NCBI RefSeq assembly: GCF_013376415.1
Contig: NZ_WYET01000001.1
Coordinates: 496,001 to 560,000, forward strand
Direction of reading: 5' to 3'
Source: Flagellimonas chongwuensis
GTDB lineage: Bacteria > Bacteroidota > Bacteroidia > Flavobacteriales > Flavobacteriaceae
Length of the DNA stretch: 64,000 nt
How positions within the stretch are numbered: the stretch's first letter is position 1; each line of letters begins with the position of its first letter. Under the pieces are notes generated by a model. The model made no database searches and had not been told where the DNA came from. It worked only from the letters and a program-made list of their open reading frames with translations. Made by a program: the position numbers and the translations under genes. Positions 54,000 through 62,499 of this stretch are shown piece by piece.

Positions 54000-55334
54000 T
54001 TAAGGGTTTTGCACCAAGGGTCTGAACTTTCTTCTAAATTTCCAGACCAGAGAGAATCCGCGAATCATCATCCAGACGACAAAAGCTATCCAAATGGCAT
54101 GTATGCCGAGACCGGCGTATAATCCTAAATAGAGGCAAGGTATAAACCCTAAAAAGGTAGCTGCCAAGAGTACGTTTCTTAGGTATTTCATTTCGCCCAT
54201 ACCTTTAAAAATCCCATCAAAAATGAATGCCAATGTATTCATGGGCAACCCAAGAATCACAATGTAAAAAATGCTGTAGAAGGTATTGAGCACAATTTCC
54301 TCATTAGAAAATATGTGTCCAATGGGGCGGTAAAATATAAAACCAAAACACATGAGGATGAGACTTACAATCATCCCGTATTTGAATATGGTCTTTGCGA
54401 GTTTCCACAAACCATTATAATCTGCGGCGCCCAAAAGTTTACCGCCCATGCTATTGCCGGCTGCAGCATAACCATCAATAAAAAATGCGGCGAACAACCA
54501 AAGGTTGACAGCGATAGTGTGAGCTCCGATGAAGCGGTCCCCCAATGTGGTGGCTTCGCGAACTGCCAGCATCAAAGCGGCATTCAAGGCCAAGGTCCTT
54601 ACAAAAAGGTTAAGGCTCATAAATATCAATCTTTTGATTTCCTTGTTCAGCGGGAAGGTCAATTTTAAGCTGATATCGGTTTTTTTCACAAGTAGGATAA
54701 AGGCCAATATTGCCATAATGGCCTGTGCAATCAAACTCGCCCATGCTGCACCTTCCAAGTACAATGCGGGAATGAATCCCTCAATGCCATATACCAAAAC
54801 AAAGTCCAACATGATGTTGAGCCCGCCCCCCAACATGGCGATGACCATGGGATAAAAGGTGTTCTGGAGTCCACGGAAAATCCCAAAAATGGCAAAAGTG
54901 AACAGGGTAAGCGGAAATCCCCAAACCCGAATGGAGTAATAGGAAACACAGTAGTCCAATATTTTGCCCGATGCATTAAATAGCGCAAAAATCTCTTCGA
55001 TTACAAAAATGGTGGTGAGCAGGACTACCAGGCTCAAACAGATGTTCAGAAAAATGGCCTGAGCAGGCAGATTTTTAACTTCGGATAACCTGCCGGCACC
55101 CAAATATTGGGATATTATGGCAGAAATGGCACTACGGGTCTGTCCGAGAACCCAAATGAGCATGGACAAAAAGGAACCTACGATTCCTGCCGCTGCCAAT
55201 GATTCCAATCCGTCCACTGGAATATTGCCAACAATGGCCGTATCCGTAATGGACAGTAAGGGTTCTGCAATACCCGAAATGGTCGCGGGGATTGCCAATT
55301 GGTTGATGCTCTTAAAATTTACCTGTGTGCTCAA
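54000..55334 (-). CDS. MATE-family multidrug/toxin efflux transporter
   Basis: 444 residues with 12 TM helices in two six-helix halves. The family start region PATISGIAEPLLSITDTAIVGN, with LGAGRL-type loop and a second-half repeat (GDRFIGAHTIAVNLWLF), identify MATE proteins. They export cationic drugs or metabolites with Na+ or H+. It is 12 bp after the GNAT acetyltransferase gene on the same strand. Its 3' end borders the heptanucleotide repeat. Confidence 0.94.
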   Translation of the reverse strand: MSTQVNFKSINQLAIPATISGIAEPLLSITDTAIVGNIPVDGLESLAAAGIVGSFLSMLIWVLGQTRSAISAIISQYLGAGRLSEVKNLPAQAIFLNICLSLVVLLTTIFVIEEIFALFNASGKILDYCVSYYSIRVWGFPLTLFTFAIFGIFRGLQNTFYPMVIAMLGGGLNIMLDFVLVYGIEGFIPALYLEGAAWASLIAQAIMAILAFILLVKKTDISLKLTFPLNKEIKRLIFMSLNLFVRTLALNAALMLAVREATTLGDRFIGAHTIAVNLWLFAAFFIDGYAAAGNSMGGKLLGAADYNGLWKLAKTIFKYGMIVSLILMCFGFIFYRPIGHIFSNEEIVLNTFYSIFYIVILGLPMNTLAFIFDGIFKGMGEMKYLRNVLLAATFLGFIPCLYLGLYAGLGIHAIWIAFVVWMMIRGFSLVWKFRRKFRPLVQNP

Positions 55335-55346
55335 ATCGGCGACAAG

Positions 55347-55847
55347 TTACAGCACTAATTCATAACAATGAAAGGGATGCTTGCTTTGTTTGGGAAAGTA
55401 GATGTCCCCAAGTTTTTGATACCCTCTTTGTTCGTAAAAACATTGGTTTCTTTTGTTCTGGGAAAAGGTGTCCAAGCGTACTGAGATAAAGTTGTTATCT
55501 CTTGAATAGTTTTCGGCAAAATCCATCATTTGTTGGGCCAATCCCTTGCCTTGAAGTTTAGGGTCTACTGACAGGCGGTGGATGTAGGTGCTGTTTCCGT
55601 TTGGAGTCAGCCATTGTATGGGTTTGTATTCCTCGTCCATCAATGTGGATATGACGATGGTGCCCTGGATGGCATGGTTTTCCTCAATCACAAAAAGTTC
55701 ATTGCGTTCAATGTCCTTTATGAATGCTTCTTTGGATGGATAGTGCTCGTTCCATTGAAAAATGCCGTTATCCTGCATTTTTTTGGAACAGGCTTGGGTT
55801 ATGGTCAAGATATCGGGGATTTCGGATATCTTTGCGCGTCTTATCAT
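55347..55847 (-). CDS. GNAT-family N-acetyltransferase
   Basis: 166 residues. The acetyl-CoA-binding motif A is seen as LSVDPKLQGKGLAQQMMDF (the Q/RxxGxG/A pattern), followed by RLDTFSQNKRNQCFYEQRGYQKLG, the beta-alpha unit of motif B. The substrate is unknown. With the MATE gene 12 bp downstream it may form a detoxification pair (inference). It is divergent from the universal stress protein gene across 53 bp. Confidence 0.9.
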   Translation of the reverse strand: MIRRAKISEIPDILTITQACSKKMQDNGIFQWNEHYPSKEAFIKDIERNELFVIEENHAIQGTIVISTLMDEEYKPIQWLTPNGNSTYIHRLSVDPKLQGKGLAQQMMDFAENYSRDNNFISVRLDTFSQNKRNQCFYEQRGYQKLGDIYFPKQSKHPFHCYELVL

Positions 55848-55900
55848 TGATTCGTTTCAATTTAATTGTAAATTTAAGGTTTAATCGTAATCACCAAACC

Positions 55901-56698
55901 ATGAACAATATACTTGTACCTATTGGAACTTCTCCAGATTCTCATCAAACACTGCAATACGCCGTTGATTTTGCCTCTAATTTTGGAGCTAAAATCTATG
56001 TAATGGACGTATTTAACGTAACCACGGCTGTTGGTAGCTTGGCGAACGTTGAAGAAAAGGTGGCAAAAAGCAGTAAGGAACATTTAAAGGAGGTTATTGA
56101 TCAAGTAGATACCAAAGGGGTAGAAATTAAAATGGCTACTTACAATGGTGATATCATCGATGGATTAAAAAGCATCAATAAGGAACTTGGCATTGACTTG
56201 ATCATTATTGCACCAAAAAGTAACGACATCCAAGAAGAACTTTATTTAGGGAATACCTCTGGAAGAATTATCAAACAGACGGAAATCCCCACCCTTATAG
56301 TTCCCAAAGGAACCGTTTTTAAACCTGCCAAAAAGATATTGACAGCTTTTGGTTCCGGTATATTGAAGCGAAGTAGCATTCTGAACCCATTAATCATTAT
56401 CAAGAACAAGTTCAGGTCTGAAGTAAGCCTATTATTGGTAAAAAGACCGGGCTATACCGAGGATGATCTTAAGGTGAACACTGCTTTAATGGATTTGAGC
56501 TCACAATTGACCATTACAGAGAACGGCACTACCTATTTAGGGGTAACGGAGTATTTTCAGAAAGAGCACCCGGATATGTTGTGCGTATTTCGCAGAAAAC
56601 GTGGATTCTTTAAAAAACTATGGGAAAAGAACACGATTCAGAAGTCGGAGTTCTTCGTGAAGATACCGGTATTGGTACTCAGCGTTAAAAAAGATTAA
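55901..56698 (+). CDS. Universal stress protein family
   Basis: 265 residues from ATG 55901 (MNNILVPIGTSPDS); a longer frame from 55724 covers the GNAT gene start. One UspA domain (about 1-140) with the ATP-binding-like tail LGNTSGRIIKQTEIPTLIVP is followed by a second, degenerate half of about 120 residues without a nucleotide motif. Two-half Usp proteins of this type are frequent in flavobacteria and bind adenine nucleotides under stress. A tRNA-Ala gene follows after about 57 bp. Confidence 0.85.
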   Translation: MNNILVPIGTSPDSHQTLQYAVDFASNFGAKIYVMDVFNVTTAVGSLANVEEKVAKSSKEHLKEVIDQVDTKGVEIKMATYNGDIIDGLKSINKELGIDLIIIAPKSNDIQEELYLGNTSGRIIKQTEIPTLIVPKGTVFKPAKKILTAFGSGILKRSSILNPLIIIKNKFRSEVSLLLVKRPGYTEDDLKVNTALMDLSSQLTITENGTTYLGVTEYFQKEHPDMLCVFRRKRGFFKKLWEKNTIQKSEFFVKIPVLVLSVKKD

Positions 56699-56755
56699 GG
56701 AAGCGACGCAATTTTTGATACTTTCGGAAAAAAGTATTTATTTTGCGCTCTCTTT

Positions 56756-56829
56756 GGGGGATTAGCTCAGTTGGCTAGAGCGCTTGCCTGGCAGGCAAGA
56801 GGTCACCGGTTCGAATCCGGTATTCTCCA
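56756..56829 (+). tRNA. tRNA-Ala (GGC)
   Basis: A full cloverleaf can be folded by eye: acceptor GGGGGAT with ATTCTCC, D arm GCTC/GAGC, anticodon stem CTTGC/GCAAG with loop CTGGCAG (anticodon GGC, alanine), T arm ACCGG/CCGGT with TTCGAAT, discriminator A. CCA is not encoded. Upstream, TTTTTG near 56712 and TTATTTTG near 56738 suggest a promoter. The 3' end is duplicated 154 bp downstream. Confidence 0.97.
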
Positions 56830-56863
56830 CGATCAAGCGCAAGGGATTGCGTTTAAAACTAAG

Positions 56864-56894
56864 AAAAGCCGCCAAATTTATTTGAGCGGCTTTT
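56864..56894 (+). terminator. Terminator downstream of tRNA-Ala
   Basis: 9-bp arms (AAAAGCCGC and GCGGCTTTT) with a 13-nt loop followed by TGTGTTTT, 35 bp after the tRNA. Confidence 0.75.
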
Positions 56895-56967
56895 GTGTTT
56901 TAAATGCCCAGGACCTAAAGTCATGGCCCTTGCATTTGCAAAACTGGATTTTACGGAACAACCTGTT

Positions 56968-56986
56968 AATCCGGTATTCTCCACGA
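56968..56986 (+). repeat. Direct repeat of the tRNA-Ala 3' end
   Basis: The 19-nt sequence AATCCGGTATTCTCCACGA here is identical to 56814-56832, which covers half of the T arm, the 3' acceptor strand and 3 nt of flank. Exactly 154 bp separate the copies. The arrangement resembles attL/attR of a tRNA-integrated element or a scar of a lost tandem tRNA. Confidence 0.9.
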
Positions 56987-56992
56987 AAATTG

Positions 56993-57020
56993 AAAAGCAC
57001 CTTATAAATGGGGTGCTTTT
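56993..57020. terminator. Hairpin between the tRNA region and the pseudouridine synthase gene
   Basis: 9-bp arms (AAAAGCACC and GGTGCTTTT) with a 10-nt loop, followed by more T on the plus strand. It overlaps the stop codon of the minus-strand pseudouridine synthase gene and lies 6 bp after the duplicated tRNA end, like a normal tRNA terminator. Confidence 0.7.
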
Positions 57021-57796
57021 TTTCTGAATATTCGATGAAATTTTTCCGGAAGCTCATCGGTAATACAGATTTTCTTTTTAGTAAATGGATGCTCAAAATT
57101 CAGGGCGTGGGCGTGAAGGTACAACCCTTTGCCTTTTAAAATTAGGCCCTCTAAAGCATATTCTTTGTCTCCGAGTATGGGATTGCCCAAACTGAAGAGA
57201 TGTTTGCGCAATTGGTGCCTTCTACCTGTTTTGGGATGTAATTTTACTAGGTTGAGGGTGCCGAAACGCTTCGATGGAACCGACCCGACAACCTTGTAAT
57301 CGGAATGTGACAGTTTTCCATCTATATCAGAGTTTATGGTTCCCCGTGGCTTCATTTTGCCAATAGCCATGGCATAGTAGGTTTTAGAGATGAGTTTGTC
57401 CTCGAACATGTTGTTTAAAGCTCGGATGCTGCTGTGAGTTTTGCCCACCAAAACAATGCCCGTTGTGGCATAATCCAATCGGTGGACAGGTTGAGGGGTA
57501 GTGGAGTCGGGAAGCGAACTGGGTGTAAGATTTTGCGGTAAAGCGTTGGTCATGGTCTTGAACTTGTTGCCGCTCACTTCGATTCCCGCGGGTTTGTGGA
57601 TGGCTGCCAAATGTTCATCTTCAAATAACACTTGGAGGGGGAATATGAGTTGTTTATTAGGTGTAGGATCTTCTGGAATGGTCAAAACAATACGTTCGCC
57701 ACCATTGATTATGGTAGCGGTCGAGGCAATGAAACCGTTTACGGTAATGTAGCCTTTTTTTAAAGTTTTTTTAAGTGCAGATTTGGTAGGGACCAT
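57002..57796 (-). CDS. RluA-family pseudouridine synthase
   Basis: 264 residues. A short S4-like N-terminal part (about 1-45) is followed by the catalytic domain with HRLDYATTGIVLVGKT, catalytic Asp108, and the later KTGRRHQLRKHLFSLGNPILGD motif. It isomerises uridine in rRNA or tRNA; the exact target cannot be assigned. The stop codon is embedded in a terminator hairpin. It appears to be a single-gene unit. Confidence 0.92.
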   Translation of the reverse strand: MVPTKSALKKTLKKGYITVNGFIASTATIINGGERIVLTIPEDPTPNKQLIFPLQVLFEDEHLAAIHKPAGIEVSGNKFKTMTNALPQNLTPSSLPDSTTPQPVHRLDYATTGIVLVGKTHSSIRALNNMFEDKLISKTYYAMAIGKMKPRGTINSDIDGKLSHSDYKVVGSVPSKRFGTLNLVKLHPKTGRRHQLRKHLFSLGNPILGDKEYALEGLILKGKGLYLHAHALNFEHPFTKKKICITDELPEKFHRIFRKKAPHL

Positions 57797-57891
57797 TTTA
57801 AAAATACCTACTCCGTACTCCTGTAGCCGCTGGGGTTCGGGAATATCGGGAGCGATATGTTCTTCTATATGGCTATTGATACTTCTATTTT

Positions 57892-58830
57892 TTATTCAAG
57901 TCCGTTAATTTCAAAATGAGTCTTATAAATTTTGCTTAAGCCATTATTGCTTTGGTTGATGTATTCTTGGAAGTCGGATACCGAATCAAATGGCTTTGGG
58001 GACAAATTGTTTCGGCGGCTGGTGAAATAGAGCGTCTGGTTAGTCTCATCATAGAACGGGCAATATTCCATGTATTTTGTATTGATGGGAGCTCCGATGT
58101 TCTTTGCCTTGTCCCATTTTCCGTTTTCATCTTTCATGGAAATATAGAGGTCACCACTACCTAGACCGTCATCTTCGTTATACCTTGAAAAAAGAATAAA
58201 ATCTTCATTCTTGGAGATAAAGGCATTGAATTCATATCCGGAAGTATTGATGTTTTCATCCAATAATTGTGGGGTTGAATATGAGCCATTTTCCCAGCGG
58301 GAAATGTAAATGTCGTCCTTTCCAAGTCCGTCGGGCGATTCCAAGGTAAAGTATAGGTTGTTGATGTTGCTTATAGAGGGATAAAACTCATTAAGGCCGG
58401 AATTTACGGGTGTGCCGATATTCTTAGGGTTTGACCAATCTTTCTCAGGGCCGCTTCGTTCCACATACCAGATGTCAAAATCCTTTTTTTCCTTACTCGA
58501 ATCATTCAATGGTCTATCGGAAACAAAGAACAATCGCTTTGCATCGGGTGAGAGAAATGGTTCCAAGTCCATGTATGAAGTTGAAAAGGACATCAGTTCT
58601 GGCTCCGTCCACCCGTTATCCTCCTTTTTGATATATGCAATCTGAGAAATATCCTGTAACGGACTCTGGATGGTGAAAAAGGCCTCGTTCCCATCTTCGG
58701 AAATACAAAAATCACGAACGTTCAGGAATTGGTTAAGGACACTGCTAAACTGTGTGACCTCGTTTTGATTCTGTGCGATTACACGGTTCAAGCACAGCAC
58801 CAGAAAAATAATCAATCCAGTTTTTCCCAT
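57892..58830 (-). CDS. Exported PD40 (TolB-like) beta-propeller protein
   Basis: 312 residues with a signal peptide (about 1-19, ending VIAQ). At least four blades have the PD40 pattern of a polar/Pro/Ser turn followed by a beta strand: EPFLSPDAKRLFFVSDR, FYPSISNINNLYFTLES, FNAFISKNEDFILFSRY and CPFYDETNQTLYFTSRR. These propellers bind other proteins or peptidoglycan-linked partners; no catalytic motif is seen. OmpA-fused versions exist in Bacteroidota, but this one stands alone. Confidence 0.8.
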   Translation of the reverse strand: MGKTGLIIFLVLCLNRVIAQNQNEVTQFSSVLNQFLNVRDFCISEDGNEAFFTIQSPLQDISQIAYIKKEDNGWTEPELMSFSTSYMDLEPFLSPDAKRLFFVSDRPLNDSSKEKKDFDIWYVERSGPEKDWSNPKNIGTPVNSGLNEFYPSISNINNLYFTLESPDGLGKDDIYISRWENGSYSTPQLLDENINTSGYEFNAFISKNEDFILFSRYNEDDGLGSGDLYISMKDENGKWDKAKNIGAPINTKYMEYCPFYDETNQTLYFTSRRNNLSPKPFDSVSDFQEYINQSNNGLSKIYKTHFEINGLE

Positions 58831-58990
58831 GTATTATTTATGAATTATTTCAGGAATCGTAAATGTACCATATTTTACATCATAATTTTGTAACTCCCCC
58901 TTTCTCGCACCAAACTTTACCATCCTTTTAATACCTATTTTTTGTATTTGCCGCATGCTTTTTTGAACTTTACTTCAAAACAAAATCAAC

Positions 58991-59701
58991 ATGAAACTAG
59001 AAGGAAAAGTAGCATACATCACAGGAGGAACCAAAGGTATCGGATATGGAATTGCCGAAAGCTTATTGGAGCATGGCATGAAGGTTGCCATTAGCGGACG
59101 GAGTCGAGAAAGCGCAGATGCCGCTGTAAAAGGCTTAAACAACCCGAATAATGTATTGGGATTGGTATCCGATGTGTCCAAATTGGATGATGAGAAAAAA
59201 GCCGTGGCCGCCATTCTGGATACATGGGGGCAATTGGATGTGGTAATGGCCAATGCAGGCGTTGGACATTTTGCTCCAATCGATGAATTGGAGGACGAGA
59301 AATGGCATCAAATGATCGATACAAATTTGAACGGAGTGTATCACACACTTAAAGCCTCGGTGGACGCTTTGAAAAAATCTGAAGGTTATTATATGACCTT
59401 GGCCAGTTTGGCTGGAACCAATTTCTTTGCTACGGCAGCAGGTTACAACGCCACTAAGTTTGGTGTAGTAGGTTTTACTCAGGCAGCTATGCTGGATTTA
59501 AGGCAGTATAATATAAAGGTGACCACCATTATGCCGGGTTCCGTTGCCAGTCACTTTAACGACCACGAACCATCGGAAAAAGATGCATGGAAAATACAGC
59601 CAGAGGACATCGGCAAATTGGTCGTTGATTTGCTGACCATGCACCCACGTACCTTGCCAAGTAAAATAGAAGTACGCCCTACGCGCCCCGATTTAAAATA
59701 A
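58991..59701 (+). CDS. Short-chain dehydrogenase/reductase
   Basis: 236 residues, classical SDR: cofactor motif TGGTKGIGYG (11-20), NAG at 88-90, catalytic Ser139, Tyr152 and Lys156 in GYNATKFG. The residue after the second strand (SGRSRES) suggests NADP preference. The substrate is unknown. Its stop codon directly abuts the stop of the convergent nuclease gene, with no terminator. Confidence 0.95.
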   Translation: MKLEGKVAYITGGTKGIGYGIAESLLEHGMKVAISGRSRESADAAVKGLNNPNNVLGLVSDVSKLDDEKKAVAAILDTWGQLDVVMANAGVGHFAPIDELEDEKWHQMIDTNLNGVYHTLKASVDALKKSEGYYMTLASLAGTNFFATAAGYNATKFGVVGFTQAAMLDLRQYNIKVTTIMPGSVASHFNDHEPSEKDAWKIQPEDIGKLVVDLLTMHPRTLPSKIEVRPTRPDLK

Positions 59702-62437
59702 TCAATCTAGTTTTTCGGTAAGGGGCACTGCGGCATTGCAGATTTCACGTATCAATTGGAATAGATAATTTTCAAAGGTTGCAAGGGTATCCGAATGTAT
59801 TCGGTTATCCTTGTCCTCTGAAAACGGGAACAATCCTTTGCTTAAATTTTTAAAAGAAATAATTCCAGCCTGTACATCGCTTATGCCGTGTTTTTTTTTG
59901 GAATACAGGTAGGCGTAGCAGAGCAATTGGAACGCCTTGCTCTTGTCGTAATCCGTGATGAGCGTTTCCCAATCCGTTATTTTCACGTTTTTGGCTTCCA
60001 CTTTTCCCGTTTTGTAATCTATGATGCGCACTGTGCCGTCAAATTCATCGACACGGTCCAAGGTTCCCTTTAGTTTGATGGTAAAATCAATCCCTGGCAC
60101 CGAAATAAATTCTTCATAGCGCTCTTCGAGCGCCAATATTTTTATTTCGTGACGTTTGAGATGTCGGAGTTCATCGTCCAAGAAATTGTGGAGGTATTTT
60201 AGGATGACATTGTAGACCAGCAGAAACTTACCTTTTGAAACATCCACCCCGGATAGGTTCTTGGTAAAGTGATGTTGCACAACCTCGGGTACTTGCTTTT
60301 TTAGGGACCGGATGTTTGTTTCCGTCAATATTTGATTGACGAGCGGTGTATAAAGCTGCTCCAAACTATCATGAATAATGGTCCCGAAGGTATTGGCGGC
60401 AATATTTTCCTCTACCTCCTCCAAATCATTGATTTTAAGTAGGTTTCTGGTGTAAAAATCAATCGGGTTTCTGATGTAATTGGTCAAAGATGTGGGAGAA
60501 AATCCGCTTAGAGCAAAAGCCTTCAAGTCCTCCATAAATTTTCTATCCTTTTCAATCTGTATGAGAGATTTGGGTTCTATGGAAATTTTGGGCGTTGCAA
60601 TGGTGTGGGATATATGCTGTTTTAGATTTTTATCTGTCAGCAATTGTGTGATCAATCGGCTTTTTTCTCCACCTTCCAAAACATCTGGTTCGGTGTTGTA
60701 TGTAATATAAACGTTCTTGGCCCGCTGTATGAGTCTGTAAAAGTGATAGACGTATATGGCGTCTTTTTCCTTGTAGGTGGGCAGGCCATAATCTCGCTTT
60801 ACATCAAAAGGAATAAAGGAGTTGTTGGATTTACCAGAAGGAAGAATGCCCTCGTTAACCGAAGTAATGATCACAGTTTCAAAATCGAGGTTCCGGCTCT
60901 CCAACATCCCCATAATTTGAAAGCCCGTCAACGGTTGGCCAATAAAATCTAAGCTCTCCATGTTGGCCAATTGTTTAAATAGATTTTTGATGGATTTGAG
61001 TTCCCCCATAAATTCCACCTTGTCCAAATATTGTCCCAATTGGTTGAAGAGGGCATAAAACCGATATAGATATTCAAGTTCCAGCGCATTTTTTTCTTCT
61101 TGATAGATAATCTTCAGACGTTCTATCAATTCCAAACAATTGCTTATCCAATCCATTGGGGTCATGGTTTTTTCCGGAAAAATGATGGATAATAATTCTT
61201 TTGCCTTTGGATATTTCTCGATTGTTAAGGCATTAATGTACAGTATATTGCGTTCTTTGATGCCTTTGGATAAGTGTTGCGCAAAGCTTCCTTGCTCTTC
61301 GGTCGAGAGTGTCAGTGTATAGGGATTAGAGGTAAATTCCATTACCCGTTTATAGAACCATCCGCGGTCAGAAACATTTAGATGTAACTCCAAAAAGGTG
61401 GTGAAAAATGAATAGAGCACAGTTTTGTTCAATGGCATTCCCATGGTGATGTTAACTTCGGGAATGGTGCTGGGAACAGCATTGAGCATCGGGTTCAGTA
61501 AAGTTTCATCCGCGAGGACGAGAGCTGTTTTACCCAAATCAATTGTGCTGTCTGCTTCGATGGTTTGTAACAACTGCCCCACATATTTAGTTTGTGAGAT
61601 GTTTTTTGGAACACCAACTATTTGGATGTTCTTCTGTTTAAGAAAGTTGTTCTGGGGCTCTATTTTATGTCCGTGCTTGTAGTATGGCCAGTTGTATTGA
61701 TAATCCCTGACGAACAAGCCGGCATCGTGTATGGGATCTTCCAGAAAATAGCAATCGATATCCCAGTAGATGTGTGAGTTGCCTTGTTCCAGATAATGTT
61801 GAATAATGGTCGATTCTGCGGCATTTAGTGCATTGAAACCAATAAATATAATGGGGTTACCATCGACTTTTGGATTAGTTCCGCTTTGAACTGCCTTAAC
61901 AGCTTCTCTTTGTATTAGTCCCTGATAGCCCCGTTTTTGTTCGATAAGGGCCGTATGAAAATCATGATATATGGTTTCTAGGTTCTTCCAAAGTTGAAGA
62001 TAGTTCTCGACCAGTTCCGTTTTTTCTTTGCTGGCCGACCAATGGTTGATTTCTTTAATGGCGGACAAGTAATTTAGAATGTCGGCAGCCGGAATTAGAT
62101 AACCGTCTATTTCGTTGAAATCCTGCAAAAGTGTTTGACCCCAGTTTATAAATGATGCAAAGTCATCCGGTTGGTCTATTTGAGATTGTTTGTAAACCCT
62201 AAAAAGAAGGAGCAACAAATCAATGTTCGCTGCTTGCTCCATATCGGAAAGGTTTCCGATGAATTCTTGAATGGATAGAACCTGAGGACTAAATACGTTT
62301 TTCTCCAATTTGGCGGAGATGTGTTTTTTTAAAAAAGTGCCCGACCTTTTACTGGGAAGTACATAGGTGCATTTGGTTATATCCAACTGTTTTTGGGCAA
62401 GGTCATCCAGCACATGTTCAAGGAAGGTGTTATGCAT
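59702..62437 (-). CDS. PD-(D/E)XK nuclease / AddB-like subunit
   Basis: 911 residues. The N-terminal part (LPSKRSGTFLKKHI and onward) corresponds to the degenerate helicase domain of AddB, and the C-terminal 260 residues hold the RecB-type nuclease with LTNYIRNPIDFYTR, IHDSLEQLY, VDEFDGTVRIIDYKTGKVE. The final motif contains the D and K residues that hold the metal. With an AddA helicase it would process double-strand breaks; no addA lies in this window. The four-Cys cluster seen in some AddB proteins is not evident. Confidence 0.88.
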   Translation of the reverse strand: MHNTFLEHVLDDLAQKQLDITKCTYVLPSKRSGTFLKKHISAKLEKNVFSPQVLSIQEFIGNLSDMEQAANIDLLLLLFRVYKQSQIDQPDDFASFINWGQTLLQDFNEIDGYLIPAADILNYLSAIKEINHWSASKEKTELVENYLQLWKNLETIYHDFHTALIEQKRGYQGLIQREAVKAVQSGTNPKVDGNPIIFIGFNALNAAESTIIQHYLEQGNSHIYWDIDCYFLEDPIHDAGLFVRDYQYNWPYYKHGHKIEPQNNFLKQKNIQIVGVPKNISQTKYVGQLLQTIEADSTIDLGKTALVLADETLLNPMLNAVPSTIPEVNITMGMPLNKTVLYSFFTTFLELHLNVSDRGWFYKRVMEFTSNPYTLTLSTEEQGSFAQHLSKGIKERNILYINALTIEKYPKAKELLSIIFPEKTMTPMDWISNCLELIERLKIIYQEEKNALELEYLYRFYALFNQLGQYLDKVEFMGELKSIKNLFKQLANMESLDFIGQPLTGFQIMGMLESRNLDFETVIITSVNEGILPSGKSNNSFIPFDVKRDYGLPTYKEKDAIYVYHFYRLIQRAKNVYITYNTEPDVLEGGEKSRLITQLLTDKNLKQHISHTIATPKISIEPKSLIQIEKDRKFMEDLKAFALSGFSPTSLTNYIRNPIDFYTRNLLKINDLEEVEENIAANTFGTIIHDSLEQLYTPLVNQILTETNIRSLKKQVPEVVQHHFTKNLSGVDVSKGKFLLVYNVILKYLHNFLDDELRHLKRHEIKILALEERYEEFISVPGIDFTIKLKGTLDRVDEFDGTVRIIDYKTGKVEAKNVKITDWETLITDYDKSKAFQLLCYAYLYSKKKHGISDVQAGIISFKNLSKGLFPFSEDKDNRIHSDTLATFENYLFQLIREICNAAVPLTEKLD

Positions 62438-62450
62438 GGATTAAAAATAA

Positions 62451-62479
62451 AAAAGGCCCCGCATTTGCGGAGCCTTTTT
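62451..62479 (-). terminator. Terminator downstream of the OmpA-family gene
   Basis: Arms AAAAGGCcCCGC and GCGGAGCCTTTT with one mismatch and an ATTT loop. On the minus strand the hairpin is followed by T-rich sequence. It lies 21 bp after the ompA-like stop and 14 bp before the addB-like ATG. Confidence 0.8.
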
Positions 62480-62499
62480 CTAGAAAACTTTGTTTCTAA

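Noticed and set aside
53564..54122. Plus-strand ORFs through the heptanucleotide array encoding a repeated SYQLSVI peptide
   Set aside because: They are by-products of the 7-bp repeat (21 bp gives 7 codons) and run antisense to the hydratase and MATE genes, without a start signal or family resemblance.
56771..57096. Short ORFs crossing the tRNA and the 154-bp insert
   Set aside because: They include tRNA and terminator sequence and have no plausible start or domain.
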